DNA of 64,000 nt from positions 145,012,197-145,076,196 of the forward strand of contig CM060924.1 of the NCBI GenBank assembly GCA_030737875.1. Reading direction: 5' to 3'. Shown in pieces: positions 12,317-22,347 of the stretch. A model generated the notes under the pieces. It had not been told where the DNA came from and did no database searches. It worked only from the letters and a program-made list of their open reading frames with translations. Position numbers and translations under genes: made by a program. Every line of letters starts with the position of its first letter. Position 1 is the stretch's first letter. The DNA comes from Allium sativum. Lineage: Eukaryota; Streptophyta; Magnoliopsida; Asparagales; Amaryllidaceae.

Positions 12317-12395
12317 GTCGACAGGGCTGTCGACAGGCCTGTCGACAGGGGTGTCGACTTGCCTGTCGACTTGCCTGTCGACACGGCGTGTCGAA
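12317..12395. repeat. Six-unit 12-bp GTCGAC array, 5' LTR
   Basis: GTCGAC at 12317, 12329, 12341, 12353, 12365 and 12377, exactly 12 bp apart, then GTCGAA at 12390. Spacers are AGGGCT, AGGCCT, AGGGGT, TTGCCT, TTGCCT. About 130 bp upstream of the TATA box. Confidence 0.95.
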
Positions 12396-12523
12396 CCAGG
12401 GTGCTTGGGTGCACCAGATCTGGTTTTCTGGCTAGGGCTGGGCTGGGTTCTAGAGATTTCCTAAATCTAACGGACCTAATCTAATCTAGGGTTAATCTAA
12501 GGGCCTAAAACACTCTCCTAATC

Positions 12524-12531
12524 TATAAATA
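12524..12531 (+). promoter_or_regulatory. TATA box, 5' LTR
   Basis: TATAAATA followed by ACCCTAAACC; it probably positions the start of the genomic RNA. Confidence 0.65.
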
Positions 12532-12875
12532 CACCCTAAACCTACCCTAATCCATACTAAAAATAGAAATGATGGCCTCATGCCGCCAAATTAAATCCTA
12601 GAAGGAGCCTCCACCAATTTATGAAGGAAGTTGCAAGCTAATCCCTCTCTAATCAATCTCTAATCATTATCTTCTTCATATTTAGCAACTAATTCCACTT
12701 CATAAGTTTGCTAATCTTGGGTTTGGTGAGTTTCTATCACTTTAACATCAATTGTTAAAGTAAGTAGATTGGGTGTAATGAGACTTATGGTCTTAAATGC
12801 GGATTAGTGAGTTTGAATCATTTGTAATGATATGCTACTCTATGTTTTACTATGATTATGCATAATTAATAAGTG

Positions 12876-13036
12876 GGTTTATGCATGTTTGATAAGTTGG
12901 TTTATGCATGCTTAATAAGTTGGTTTATGCATGTTTAACAAGAGGGTTTATGCATGTTTAACAAGTGGGTTTATGCATATTTAATAAGTGGGTTTATGCA
13001 TATTTAATAAGTGGGTTTATGCATGTTTAACAAAGT
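12876..13036 (+). repeat. 23-bp tandem repeat, about seven units, 5' LTR
   Basis: Units of the type GGTTTATGCATGTTTAATAA with a variable end. The 3' LTR has the same array at 21274-21434. Confidence 0.9.
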
Positions 13037-13390
13037 GAGATATGCAAGTTCATATGCAAGTTATGTATATGTTTAAATGCAAGTTTAACATGATATGCAA
13101 GTTATGCATGCTTATGCAAGTATGTGAATGCTTATGCAAGTATATGAATGCTTATGCAAGATATGTATATGCTTAAATGACATGATATGCAAGTTATGCA
13201 TGCTTATGCAAGTATGTGAATGCTTATGCAAGTATGTGAATGCTTATGCAAGTATGTGGATGCTTATGCAAGTTATGTGTATGCTTAAATGCATGTTTAA
13301 CATGTTATGCAAGTTATGAGAATGCTTATATGCAAGTTCAACATGTTATGCAAGATATGTGTATGATAATATGCAAGTTTGGGTTAAATG
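13037..13390 (+). repeat. TATGCAAG-rich tandem repeats (about 20 bp), 5' LTR
   Basis: Repeated AATGCTTATGCAAGTATGTG-type units, imperfect. Short cysteine-, methionine- and tyrosine-rich reading frames here are a by-product of the repeat. Confidence 0.88.
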
Positions 13391-13753
13391 TAGTTGGGTT
13401 AATATATGCTCATATATGCAAGTTGACATCCTCTTAACCCATGACAAAGTTATATGCTAAACCCATGATATTTGTGATGGATCTTCGCCTTTATTATGTC
13501 ATGAAATGAGAACGATTTACGTGGGGAACGATGGGGTTGGTAAATAGGTTAATAAATGTATGATTGGGTATGATTAAGCATACCATAAAAATAAATTACC
13601 ATAAGTGGGAATTTACCTATTGAGTTAGGTCTACCCCATGGGAATTTACCTATTGAGTTAGGTCTACCCATGTTATGGAAAACTTGATATTAATTAGGGA
13701 TAATTAATATGAGGGTGATTAATTAGGTGTAATTAATCGACTAAGACACGAGG

Positions 13754-13824
13754 TTGGACTCATTTGTAGTGTAAAACTGCCCGGACCCGACCGGCTTAAC
13801 CAGTTGCTACAAATGTCAGCCCAA
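13754..13824 (+). other. LTR stem-loop, 5' LTR copy a
   Basis: Inner stem CATTTGTAG (13761-13769) with CTACAAATG (13807-13815), nine perfect pairs; outer TTGG (13754-13757) with CCAA (13821-13824). The apical part contains CTGCCCGG and CCGGC. Confidence 0.72.
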
Positions 13825-13877
13825 TGTGAGAGGTCTTAGCCATAAATTAAATACGTGATTAAAGTAAAGACACGAGG

Positions 13878-13949
13878 TTAGGCTCTGTTATGACGTAAGA
13901 CTGCCCGGACTCTACCGGCTTAACCAGGCGGTCATAACAGCCAGTTTAA
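13878..13949 (+). other. LTR stem-loop, 5' LTR copy b
   Basis: Inner stem CTGTTATGAC (13885-13894) with GTCATAACAG (13931-13940), ten perfect pairs; outer TTAG with TTAA (G-U pair), which is TTAG with CTAA in the 3' LTR. Apical AAGACTGCCCGG and CCGGC. Confidence 0.72.
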
Positions 13950-15310
13950 TGTGGGAGGTCTTTATGGGAGATCACGGTCTTAATTAATTAAGAAACACTT
14001 AACCATATTAGCATGTAGTGGGACATGAGGGGTTAAGTGGGTGCCTTGGGTGGCATGTGGAAATTTAGTGGTTGCCTTGGGTGGCATGTGGAATCTAGTG
14101 AGTTGCCTTGGGTGGCAATATAAAATACGATTAGAATACTTAACCAATTGGAAACATGTAATTAAACATGATTAAAGGGTTAAGTGGGATACACTAGATA
14201 TGTGACAAGCTTAGGTGGGTAGCTTGTGGGGGCCCGTTTCAACCAATATCCCAAACGTATCTTTGTGGGCTCGACCCATGTCGAGTGACGGGACACGCAT
14301 ATTGGGCTTGATTATAAGAGGCCAAAACGGGTTAGCGGTGGCAACGCAAGTCCAACGGGTTTCATATGCGTGTGTGGGCCCGGGCTGGTAGATAAGCCGT
14401 TGTTGCATCGTGTAGATATAAAGCCGTGCACCGTTGATAGTATTGGGTTGCCACTTTAGGGGAGTGATACACCCCACTGTGGGACCAGCACGGGTATCTA
14501 TGGTAGGGAGCCGATCGCTGGGGAGTAGTGGGTACACCTGATGAAGATAGGGGCAGACGGCACCTATGTAGGGGTACACGAAACTACTGGGTAAGAATTA
14601 CTGAGTACACCTGGTGGAGATAGGGGCAGACGGCACATATGTAGTGGGCTAGGAGTACATGAAACTACTGGGGAAATTTTCTAAGTCCTTGGAAGGGATC
14701 AACCTTTAAGTAGGAATGACTGGTGTGGTGCAGTTAGTAATTATCCTTGGGTGGGTAGATGCATCCTTACGGTTATCTTAGTTTATCCTAAGTCTACCAA
14801 GCTGCTTAGTGTAGCCATTCATCCCCAGATATTACCGTAGGTCAAGTTTATGTCTTCTCTGGTTACTTTAATGATTGTGTTGTTAAAGTTATAGGACTCA
14901 CTCAGACTTATGTCTGACCCCGTTGCTTTTATCTTTTTCCCAACCCTCAGGTCCTACGGTGGATCCTAGCGGTAGTGGAGCTTGATCGGATTGCTGTTCC
15001 AGTCTTTAGGAGCTTGGGTAGATGTAAAGCTCCAGTTATCCTGTTATCTTTTCTTTTATTCTGGCTATTGTATGACAGAGTGGGATTATGTATTTCTTTA
15101 TTTTGATGGATATTGTACTTGACTTTTATCGTGGTTTTATGATGTAACCAGACATGTTTATTTCCGCTGTTATGAGATGACGTTTTAAATTTCAAGTACT
15201 ATTTATATCTGTCTTGTTGTAATTTTTCTGTTCTATATTCACTAAAATACTCCACCGATGCTATGGCATTCCCTTAGTGAGTGACCATAGCGGGCGTGGG
15301 GTGTTACACG

Positions 15311-15322
15311 TGGTATCAGAGC
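15311..15322 (+). other. Primer-binding site (initiator tRNA-Met)
   Basis: TGGTATCAGAGC, two bases after the LTR end; complementary to the 3' end of plant initiator methionine tRNA, which primes minus-strand synthesis. Confidence 0.95.
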
Positions 15323-15502
15323 AAAGGTTACCGGAACAGATAAAATTTTTAGAAAACTATTTTTCTAAAACATTTTTGGAAGAGATATTTTCAAAAACAT
15401 GTCTTTTAAGAGAAAAGTTTTCGAAAGAAAAGCATAATCCCCAATAGCCATATCTATATCCTTCGAATTCTCCATTTTGAATCTTTCCTCTTTCGTTTCA
15501 GC

Positions 15503-18500
15503 ATGGCCGAGAATTTTAATTTTTCGGAGGGTGTGACGGTACCAGTATGGTATAGGAGATTGATGGAGGCTAGGGCCACCACGGCGGGTCCAGCAAATGT
15601 CCCTCCACCAACCGTAGCACCCGATCTTCCTCCTCCCCCTCCTCCTCGTACGGATACTTTTGCTAAGACTTGCAAGGAATTTAAAGCTATGGGAGGGAAA
15701 CCTTTTCAAGGATCTGAAACTTTTGTGGAAGCTAGAGATTGGCTTAAGGAGGTGGAAGAGTTGATAGATATCTTTGAGATGGAAGAAGGAAAGAAAGTCA
15801 AGTTGGCTGCTTGGTTAATGAAGGGAGAGGCCTCATTCTGGTGGGAGGTCACTAATGGAGAATGCCCCGTTGACTCTTGGGCGGATTTTAGGCAAAGATT
15901 TGTGGCAAAGTTTCTCTCAAGGGCAGAGGAAAACTTGTATATGGAAAGATTCTTGACTCTAAAGCAAGGGAATCTCTCGGTGAAGGAATATGTCAACAAG
16001 TTTAATCAATTGGCAAGGTTTGGCCTAGATATGGTGAATACACCGGAGAAGAAGGCTTTGAGGTTCGTGAAAGGCTTGAATGAACCAATGCATGGGTTGG
16101 CTATGACTCATATCCCTATGGGGGCCACCTTTGAGAAGTTAGTTGACATGGCACTCATGCATGAAGAAGAGAAGGGTCCCAATGCTAATAAGGCACCCGA
16201 GAAGAAGGGGGATCAAAAGAGACCTCAGCAACAACAACAAAGCAAAGGTGGGAAAGGCAACGGTGGCAAGGGCAAGAAGAAGAAGTGTTTCAATTGTGGG
16301 ACACCTGGCCACCTAAGCAAGGATTGTCGCAAGAAGAAGAAGACTGGCTGCTTCCACTGTGGCGAAGCAGGGCATTTAGTGAAGGATTGCCCTAAGAAAG
16401 GGCAAAGGACAGGGTCTACCTCGGGAGGACAGGTGCAAGCTCTTATGGCACCGAGTCAGGCTAGGGGGCAAGTACAGGCTCTCGCGGTTCCACCAATTCA
16501 GGAGAGAGGTAGAACTATTTCCGTTGAAAGTCTGGTTTTTCTATTTGATCATCTTGTCCGTACATTGTTTGATTCAGGCGCATCGCATTCGTTTATCTCA
16601 TCATCATTAGTTGAGTTACTGCACTTAGACACCAGTCTGGTAGATGATCCCTTGGTTGTTTTAAACCCAATTGGGGGCTCCACTTATTTGTCCATGATAT
16701 GTTTGGGTTTGAAGATTTCTATACTTAGCATTGAGTTTAGATGTGATGCTTTTGTGTTGGGCTTCACGGGCTATGGGTTGATTTTGGGCATGGACTGGTT
16801 ATCCAGTAATGGTGCCGTTCTTGATTGCGAAAGGAGAGTTGTTAGGCTCATGACCCGCTTGGGTAACACTCTCGAGATTTCTTGTAATCCCATGGACTCT
16901 GTTATGCTAAGTTATCTTGAATCGCTTGACGCTTCGGTCGAGAGTTTGCAATCTGTTAGAGTGGTCCGGGAATATCCGGATGTGTTTGAGGAGGTGAAGG
17001 GCTTACCTCCGAAGCGGGAGGTAGACTTCCGAATATATCTGGTGGATAATGCTAAACCGGTATCTTTACCAGTGCGCCACATGGCTCCTCGTGAGAGGAG
17101 GGAACTCCATAAGCAAGTAGGGGAGTTGCTTGAGAAGGGGTTCATAAGACGGAGTATATCGGAGTGGGGTGCTCCGGTAGTATTTGCTACAAAGGCGGAT
17201 GGGTCCCTCAGACTTTGTGTAGACTATAGAGAACTCAACAAGCTCACAAAGAAGAATAGACACCCATTGCCGAGGATTGATGATCTTTTCGATCAGTTGG
17301 TTGGCGCTTCAGTATTTTCTCAGTTGGACTTAGCCACGGGGTTTCATCAGTTGAGGGTGGCTGAGGATAGCATAGACAAGACTGCCTTTAGAACTCCGGA
17401 TGGTTTCTATGAGTGGCTGGTGATGCCATTTGGGTTGACGAACGCCCCTGCATACTTTGTTGATTTGATGAGTAGGGTGTTCAAGGAGTTCCTTAATAAA
17501 TTTGTGGTGGTCTTTGTGGATGATATCTTAGTATTTTCTAAGAGTGAAGAAGAGCATGCCCTACATCTTGGGGAGGTGTTGAAGACTCTTCGAGCACATA
17601 GCCTTAAGGCTAAATTCTCTAAATGTCACTTCTGGAGGAAGGAAGTACGATTCTTGGGGCACGTGGTCTCCAAGGAAGGGATAGCTGTGGATCCCGCGAA
17701 GGTAGTATCAATTCAGGATTGGAAGGTTCCAAAGAATGCTACCGAAGTAAGAAGTTTCTTGGGGTTGGCGGGTTATTATAGGAAGTTTATTAAAGACTTC
17801 GCAAAGATATCAGCCCCATTAACCCGCTTGACGAAGAAGAATCTTGTTTTCACATGGGACGTAGATTGCGATGATGCGTTCCGACGGTTAAAGAGAGCTT
17901 TAACCACCGCTCCAGTTTTGGTGTTGCCAGATGGGAGCAAGCCATTTGTTGTCTATACCGATGCCTGTGGGACAGGACTTGGCGCAGTCTTAATGCAAGA
18001 GGGAAGGGTAATAGCCTATGGTGGAAGGCAGTTGAGGGCACATGAGAAAAATTACCCTACCCATAATCTAGAGCTGGCCGCTATTGTTTTTGCGCTTAAG
18101 ATTTGGCGCCATTATCTTCTTGGTGAGAGATTCGAGTTGTTCACTGACCATAAATCATTGAAGTACTTATTCTCTCAGAAGGATTTAAACTTAAGACAGC
18201 AAAGGTGGATGGAGTTCTTAGCATCCTATGATTTCGAGATAGCGTATACCCCTGGCAAGGGTAACGTGGTGGCAGACGCCTTGAGCAGGAAGAGGTTGTC
18301 CTTGAGTCCATTGTTCGTGGAACGACGAAGCTTGGAATTTATCTCGATGTTTGATTTCAGACCTTCCGTTGATTATGTACCCGGTTTGCTAGCATCCTTA
18401 GAGGTCAGACCTACTCTTCTGGGGCGGATTAGAGAAGCACAGAGGGACGACCCACAGTTGGTTGGGTTGGTAGAGAGGCTCATAAGGGGGGAGTCGTCCA

Positions 18501-19507
18501 GCCATTTGAGTAGGTACACCCTAGACGATAGGGGGTGCTTGTGTAGAGACGGTAGACTTTGTGTACCGCAAGACGAGGGTTTGAGGAATGCTATTCTTGA
18601 TGACGCACACCGTTCTAGGATGACCATTCATCCCGGTGGGGACAAGATGTACCAAGACATGAAGAGGGTTTTCTTCTGGGCCGGTATGAAGAAAAATGTG
18701 GCCGAGTATGTCGCTCGATGTTTGGTGTGCCAGCAAGTGAAGGCGGAGCAAAGGAAACCAGGTGGGTTGCTTCACCCATTGGAGGTTCCGCAATGGAAGT
18801 GGGATAGCGTCTCGATGGATTTTATTGACGGGTTACCCAGGTCGAGGAAGGGTAATACAGGAATTTGGGTGGTGGTAGACAGACTTACTAAGAGCGCCCA
18901 TTTCATACCTGTGAAGAGAAAGAGGACTGCTCCATGGCTAGCTTCAGTATATCTTCGAGAGATAGTTCGATTGCATGGGGTACCCTCTAGCATAGTGAGT
19001 GATCGAGATCCTATCTTCACTAGCGAGTTTTGGAGAAGTTTGCAAGAAGCAGTGGGGACTCAATTGTGTCTCAGCACCGCATATCATCCTCAGACGGACG
19101 GCCAGACTGAGAGGGTGAATCGTGTTCTAGAAGACCTTTTGAGGCTTTGTATCTTAGATTTTGGAGGTACATGGGAAGAGCATCTTCCATTGGTGGAGTT
19201 CGCATATAATAACAGCTTTCAGTCCAGTATTGGTATGGCTCCTTTCGAAGCTCTCTATGGAAGGCCTTGTCGATCACCTACGTGTTGGTGGGAATCTACG
19301 GATAAGATCTTGCTTGGGCCTGATATGATTAGGGAGACTTCTGAGAAGATTGACTTGATTCGAAAAAGGATGAAAGCAGCGCAGGATAGGCAAAAATCTT
19401 ATGCGGACAAGAGAAGGACGGATCTTGAGTTTGAGGTTGGGGATATGGTTTTTGTCAAGGTATCTCCGTTGAGAAATGTTGTTCTCTTTGGATCCGTTGG
19501 GAAGTAA
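15503..19507 (+). CDS. gag-pol polyprotein, chromovirus (truncated by a stop)
   Basis: A 1334-residue frame starting ATGGCC, the first ATG of a frame that leads straight into gag. The proline-rich N-terminus (about residues 30-50) precedes a retrotransposon gag domain (about 65-225), a lysine-rich stretch and two CCHC zinc knuckles (starting at 262 and 283). The protease motif DSGA begins at 357. Reverse transcriptase has FVDD at 671-674. RNase H has an Asp near 820 in the YTDACG motif. Integrase has an HHCC zinc region from about 1035 and catalytic Asp1106, Asp1167 and Glu1203, with 35 residues between the last two. All catalytic residues I can check are present. Gag and pol are in one frame with no internal stop. 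TAA at 19505-19507 ends the product just before the integrase C-terminal GPF module, where the family usually has leucine, so TTA to TAA is likely. Confidence 0.96.
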   Translation: MAENFNFSEGVTVPVWYRRLMEARATTAGPANVPPPTVAPDLPPPPPPRTDTFAKTCKEFKAMGGKPFQGSETFVEARDWLKEVEELIDIFEMEEGKKVKLAAWLMKGEASFWWEVTNGECPVDSWADFRQRFVAKFLSRAEENLYMERFLTLKQGNLSVKEYVNKFNQLARFGLDMVNTPEKKALRFVKGLNEPMHGLAMTHIPMGATFEKLVDMALMHEEEKGPNANKAPEKKGDQKRPQQQQQSKGGKGNGGKGKKKKCFNCGTPGHLSKDCRKKKKTGCFHCGEAGHLVKDCPKKGQRTGSTSGGQVQALMAPSQARGQVQALAVPPIQERGRTISVESLVFLFDHLVRTLFDSGASHSFISSSLVELLHLDTSLVDDPLVVLNPIGGSTYLSMICLGLKISILSIEFRCDAFVLGFTGYGLILGMDWLSSNGAVLDCERRVVRLMTRLGNTLEISCNPMDSVMLSYLESLDASVESLQSVRVVREYPDVFEEVKGLPPKREVDFRIYLVDNAKPVSLPVRHMAPRERRELHKQVGELLEKGFIRRSISEWGAPVVFATKADGSLRLCVDYRELNKLTKKNRHPLPRIDDLFDQLVGASVFSQLDLATGFHQLRVAEDSIDKTAFRTPDGFYEWLVMPFGLTNAPAYFVDLMSRVFKEFLNKFVVVFVDDILVFSKSEEEHALHLGEVLKTLRAHSLKAKFSKCHFWRKEVRFLGHVVSKEGIAVDPAKVVSIQDWKVPKNATEVRSFLGLAGYYRKFIKDFAKISAPLTRLTKKNLVFTWDVDCDDAFRRLKRALTTAPVLVLPDGSKPFVVYTDACGTGLGAVLMQEGRVIAYGGRQLRAHEKNYPTHNLELAAIVFALKIWRHYLLGERFELFTDHKSLKYLFSQKDLNLRQQRWMEFLASYDFEIAYTPGKGNVVADALSRKRLSLSPLFVERRSLEFISMFDFRPSVDYVPGLLASLEVRPTLLGRIREAQRDDPQLVGLVERLIRGESSSHLSRYTLDDRGCLCRDGRLCVPQDEGLRNAILDDAHRSRMTIHPGGDKMYQDMKRVFFWAGMKKNVAEYVARCLVCQQVKAEQRKPGGLLHPLEVPQWKWDSVSMDFIDGLPRSRKGNTGIWVVVDRLTKSAHFIPVKRKRTAPWLASVYLREIVRLHGVPSSIVSDRDPIFTSEFWRSLQEAVGTQLCLSTAYHPQTDGQTERVNRVLEDLLRLCILDFGGTWEEHLPLVEFAYNNSFQSSIGMAPFEALYGRPCRSPTCWWESTDKILLGPDMIRETSEKIDLIRKRMKAAQDRQKSYADKRRTDLEFEVGDMVFVKVSPLRNVVLFGSVGK

Positions 19508-19894
19508 GCACCGAGGTTTGTTGGGCCGTTTCCTATTAAGGAAAGGATTGGACGGATGGCATATAGAGTAGAGTTGCCCGACAGACTTAGTGGTGTACAT
19601 GATGTATTCCATGTGTCCCATTTGAGGAAGTGCTTACATGAGACCGCAGAGGTGGTAGAGCCGAGCTTGCTTAGAGATGTAGAGGTAGAGCGTGATGCGA
19701 CTATTCGACGAGCTCCTACTCGCATCCTTGGGTCAGAGACTAGGAAGTTGAGAAACAGAGAGGTTCAACTAGTCAAAGTGCAATGGGGAGAAGATGAGAG
19801 CAACGCAACTTGGGAGACGGAAGCGAAGATGCGTTCATTGTACCCATTTCTTTTTGAGGGTATGTCTTTACTTTCTCCTTTATCGCTTGTCTAG
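19508..19894 (+). pseudogene. Separated C-terminal tail of pol: GPF module and chromodomain-like region
   Basis: In the same frame as gag-pol and directly after its stop. It reads APRFVGPFPI (integrase GPF/GPY motif), then YRVELP, VFHVSHLRKC and a terminal block VKVQWGEDESNATWE...MRSLYPFLF, which has the pattern of the chromodomain-like tail of Tekay/Del elements (KVLW...EATWE...YP.LF). The tail is thought to guide integration to chromatin in chromoviruses. The next ATG in frame is at 19556, so translation as a separate protein is possible but unsupported. Without readthrough the integrase lacks this part. Confidence 0.85.
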
Positions 19895-20401
19895 TACTTA
19901 TCTTATCTTTGGTATGTCCTCTCGTTAGTACCTTTGACCTTTAGATAGGGTAAACCTATGGTTGAAACATGTGTTTGAGACATGTTATGGTTGATGGATG
20001 CAAGTGTTTGCTAGTGGTTGCTCGTGGATGCATATACACACACTTTAGGCACTAGATCGGCTCAATCACTTCATATTGCATATTGCATAAAATTGTGTGT
20101 AGGAAACTATATTTATGGATGTATAATGATTGTGTTATCATATGGATGATGCATTTTGGTGAATGATTGTGCACTCATGTAGATATTGTATGTGTCGATA
20201 GGGTTCTCTCGCATACATAATGGATGCATGGCACTATCATGGTTTGCATATGTTCATACATTAGATAGGGAACATATACACACACTTTTTGCATATGCTC
20301 ATACATCATTAGAAACTGTTTAAGGACAATGGATGCCCGTGGTTGATGATTTGAGTAGATGGTTGTTTGGATGGTAGGATATGCATTCTCCTAAGCTTAG
20401 A
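19895..20401 (+). other. 3' untranslated region of the chromovirus
   Basis: About 500 bp between the pol stop and the polypurine tract. No coding frame. It has loose repeats of ACATA/CATACATTAG and CATATACACACAC (about 20030-20290). Confidence 0.7.
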
Positions 20402-20436
20402 GATTTCGGGGACGAAATCCTTTAAGGAGGGGAGAA
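20402..20436 (+). other. Pre-PPT hairpin and polypurine tract
   Basis: GATTTC (20402-20407), loop GGGGAC, GAAATC (20414-20419) form a perfect six-pair hairpin. Then TTTAAGGAGGGGAGAA abuts the LTR start. The polypurine tract primes plus-strand synthesis. Confidence 0.85.
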
Positions 20437-20714
20437 TGTAACACCTCGAATTTTAGTTAATACTAAAATTCACTAATTACAGGATAAATAATCTCAGACG
20501 TGGGAATTGGGGGTAACGGGCTGCGTTATTGCGTTCGTCTCGGAAAAATACGCGAAATAGAGTCCGAGTTTTCGAGAATCGGAGTCCGTATGGCCCGGTT
20601 ATGGCCCAAAGAAGTTTGCAGAAAATTTAAAGCTAAAAACAGATTTAGAAATTTAAATTCAGGTTTCAAATTAGAACCAGCGGGGCCAGGCGGGAAGATT
20701 CCCGCCCTGACCAT

Positions 20715-20793
20715 GTCGACAGGGCTGTCGACAGGCCTGTCGACAGGGGTGTCGACTTGCCTGTCGACTTGCCTGTCGACACGGCGTGTCGAA
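20715..20793. repeat. Six-unit 12-bp GTCGAC array, 3' LTR
   Basis: Identical to the array in the 5' LTR. Confidence 0.95.
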
Positions 20794-20921
20794 CCAGGGT
20801 GCTTGGGTGCACCAGATCTGGTTTTCTGGCTAGGGCTGGGCTGGGTTCTAGAGATTTCCTAAATCTAACGGACCTAATCTAATCTAGGGTTAAGCTAAGG
20901 GCCTAAAACACTCTCCTAATC

Positions 20922-20929
20922 TATAAATA
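20922..20929 (+). promoter_or_regulatory. TATA box, 3' LTR
   Basis: TATAAATA; it could drive transcription outward into downstream DNA. Confidence 0.6.
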
Positions 20930-21273
20930 CACCCTAAACCTACCCTAATCCATACTAAAAATAGAAATGATGGCCTCATGCCGCCAAATTAAATCCTAGA
21001 AGGAGCCTCCACCAATTTATGAAGGAAGTTGCAAGCTAATCCCTCTCTAATCAATCTCTAATCATTATATTCTTCATATTTAGCAACTAATTCCACTTCA
21101 TAAGTTTGCTAATCTTGGGTTTGGTGAGTTTCTATCACTTTAACATCAATTGTTAAAGTAAGTAGATTGGGTGTAATGAGACTTATGGTCTTAAATGCGG
21201 ATTAGTGAGTTTGAATCATTTGTAATGATATGCTACTCTATGTTTTACTATGATTATGCATAATTAATAAGTG

Positions 21274-21434
21274 GGTTTATGCATGTTTGATAAGTTGGTT
21301 TATGCATGCTTAATAAGTTGGTTTATGCATGTTTAACAAGAGGGTTTATGCATGTTTAACAAGTGGGTTTATGCATATTTAATAAGTGGGTTTATGCATA
21401 TTTAATAAGTGGGTTTATGCATGTTTAACAAAGT
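21274..21434 (+). repeat. 23-bp tandem repeat, 3' LTR
   Basis: Same array as at 12876-13036. The TATGCAAG repeats follow to about 21788. Confidence 0.9.
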
Positions 21435-22151
21435 GAGATATGCAAGTTCATATGCAAGTTATGTATATGTTTAAATGCAAGTTTAACATGATATGCAAGT
21501 TATGCATGCTTATGCAAGTATGTGAATGCTTATGCAAGTATATGAATGCTTATGCAAGATATGTATATGCTTAAATGACATGATATGCAAGTTATGCATG
21601 CTTATGCAAGTATGTGAATGCTTATGCAAGTATGTGAATGCTTATGCAAGTATGTGGATGCTTATGCAAGTTATGTGTATGCTTAAATGCATGTTTAACA
21701 TGTTATGCAAGTTATGAGAATGCTTATATGCAAGTTCAACATGTTATGCAAGATATGTGTATGATAATATGCAAGTTTGGGTTAAATGTAGTTGGGTTAA
21801 TATATGCTCATATAAGCAAGTTGACATCCTCTTAACCCATGACAAAGTTATATGCTAAACCCATGATATTTGTGATGGATCTTCCCCTTTATTATGTCAT
21901 GAAATGAGAACGATTTACGTGGGGAACGATGGGGTTGGTAAATAGGTTAATAAATGTATGATTGGGTATGATTAAGCATACCATAAAAATAAATTACCAT
22001 AAGTGGGAATTTACCTATTGAGTTAGGTCTACCCCATGGGAATTTACCTATTGAGTTAGGTCTACCCATGTTATGGAAAACTTGATATTAATTATGGATA
22101 ATTAATATGGGGGTGATTAATTAGGTGTAATTAATCGACTAAGACACGAGG

Positions 22152-22222
22152 TTGGACTCATTTGTAGTGTAAAACTGCCCGGACCCGACCGGCTTAACCA
22201 GTTGCTACAAATGTCAGCCCAA
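22152..22222 (+). other. LTR stem-loop, 3' LTR copy a
   Basis: CATTTGTAG (22159-22167) with CTACAAATG (22205-22213); outer TTGG with CCAA. Same as in the 5' LTR. Confidence 0.72.
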
Positions 22223-22275
22223 TGTGAGAGGTCTTAGCCATAAATTAAATACGTGATTAAAGTAAAGACACGAGG

Positions 22276-22347
22276 TTAGGCTCTGTTATGACGTAAGACT
22301 GCCCGGACTCTACCGGCTTAACCAGGCGGTCATAACAGCCAGTCTAA
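22276..22347 (+). other. LTR stem-loop, 3' LTR copy b
   Basis: CTGTTATGAC (22283-22292) with GTCATAACAG (22329-22338); outer TTAG (22276-22279) with CTAA (22344-22347), fully paired here. Confidence 0.72.

Larger units (their letters stand above)
12039..15308 (+). repeat. 5' LTR of the full-length chromovirus (3270 bp)
   Basis: TGTAACACCCCG to GGGGTGTTACA. In order it holds a six-fold 12-bp GTCGAC array, TATA box, 23-bp tandem repeats, a 20-bp family of TATGCAAG repeats, a duplicated AATTTACCTATTGAGTTAGG segment (about 13610-13670), two stem-loops, ACTTAACC...GGTTAAGT motifs, three GTTGCCTTGGGTGGCA-type repeats (14040-14120) and the CTCCACC...GTGAGTGACC end block. It supplies promoter and terminator to the element. 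Confidence 0.95.

Noticed and set aside
12102..12464. 120-codon open frame at the start of each young LTR
   Set aside because: It covers the GTCGAC array (STGLSTGLSTG repeats) and lies upstream of the TATA box; it is not kept in LTR1 or the solo LTR.
13128..13437. Cysteine- and methionine-rich short open frames
   Set aside because: They arise from the TATGCAAG tandem repeats inside the LTR and recur unchanged in the 3' LTR; no start context or domain.
13754..13949. Hammerhead ribozyme, as in plant retrozymes
   Set aside because: The CTGATGA and GAAAC core motifs of hammerheads are absent from the stem-loops.
18521..19725. Minus-strand open frames opposite integrase
   Set aside because: Shadows of the real plus-strand pol frame; no independent signals.
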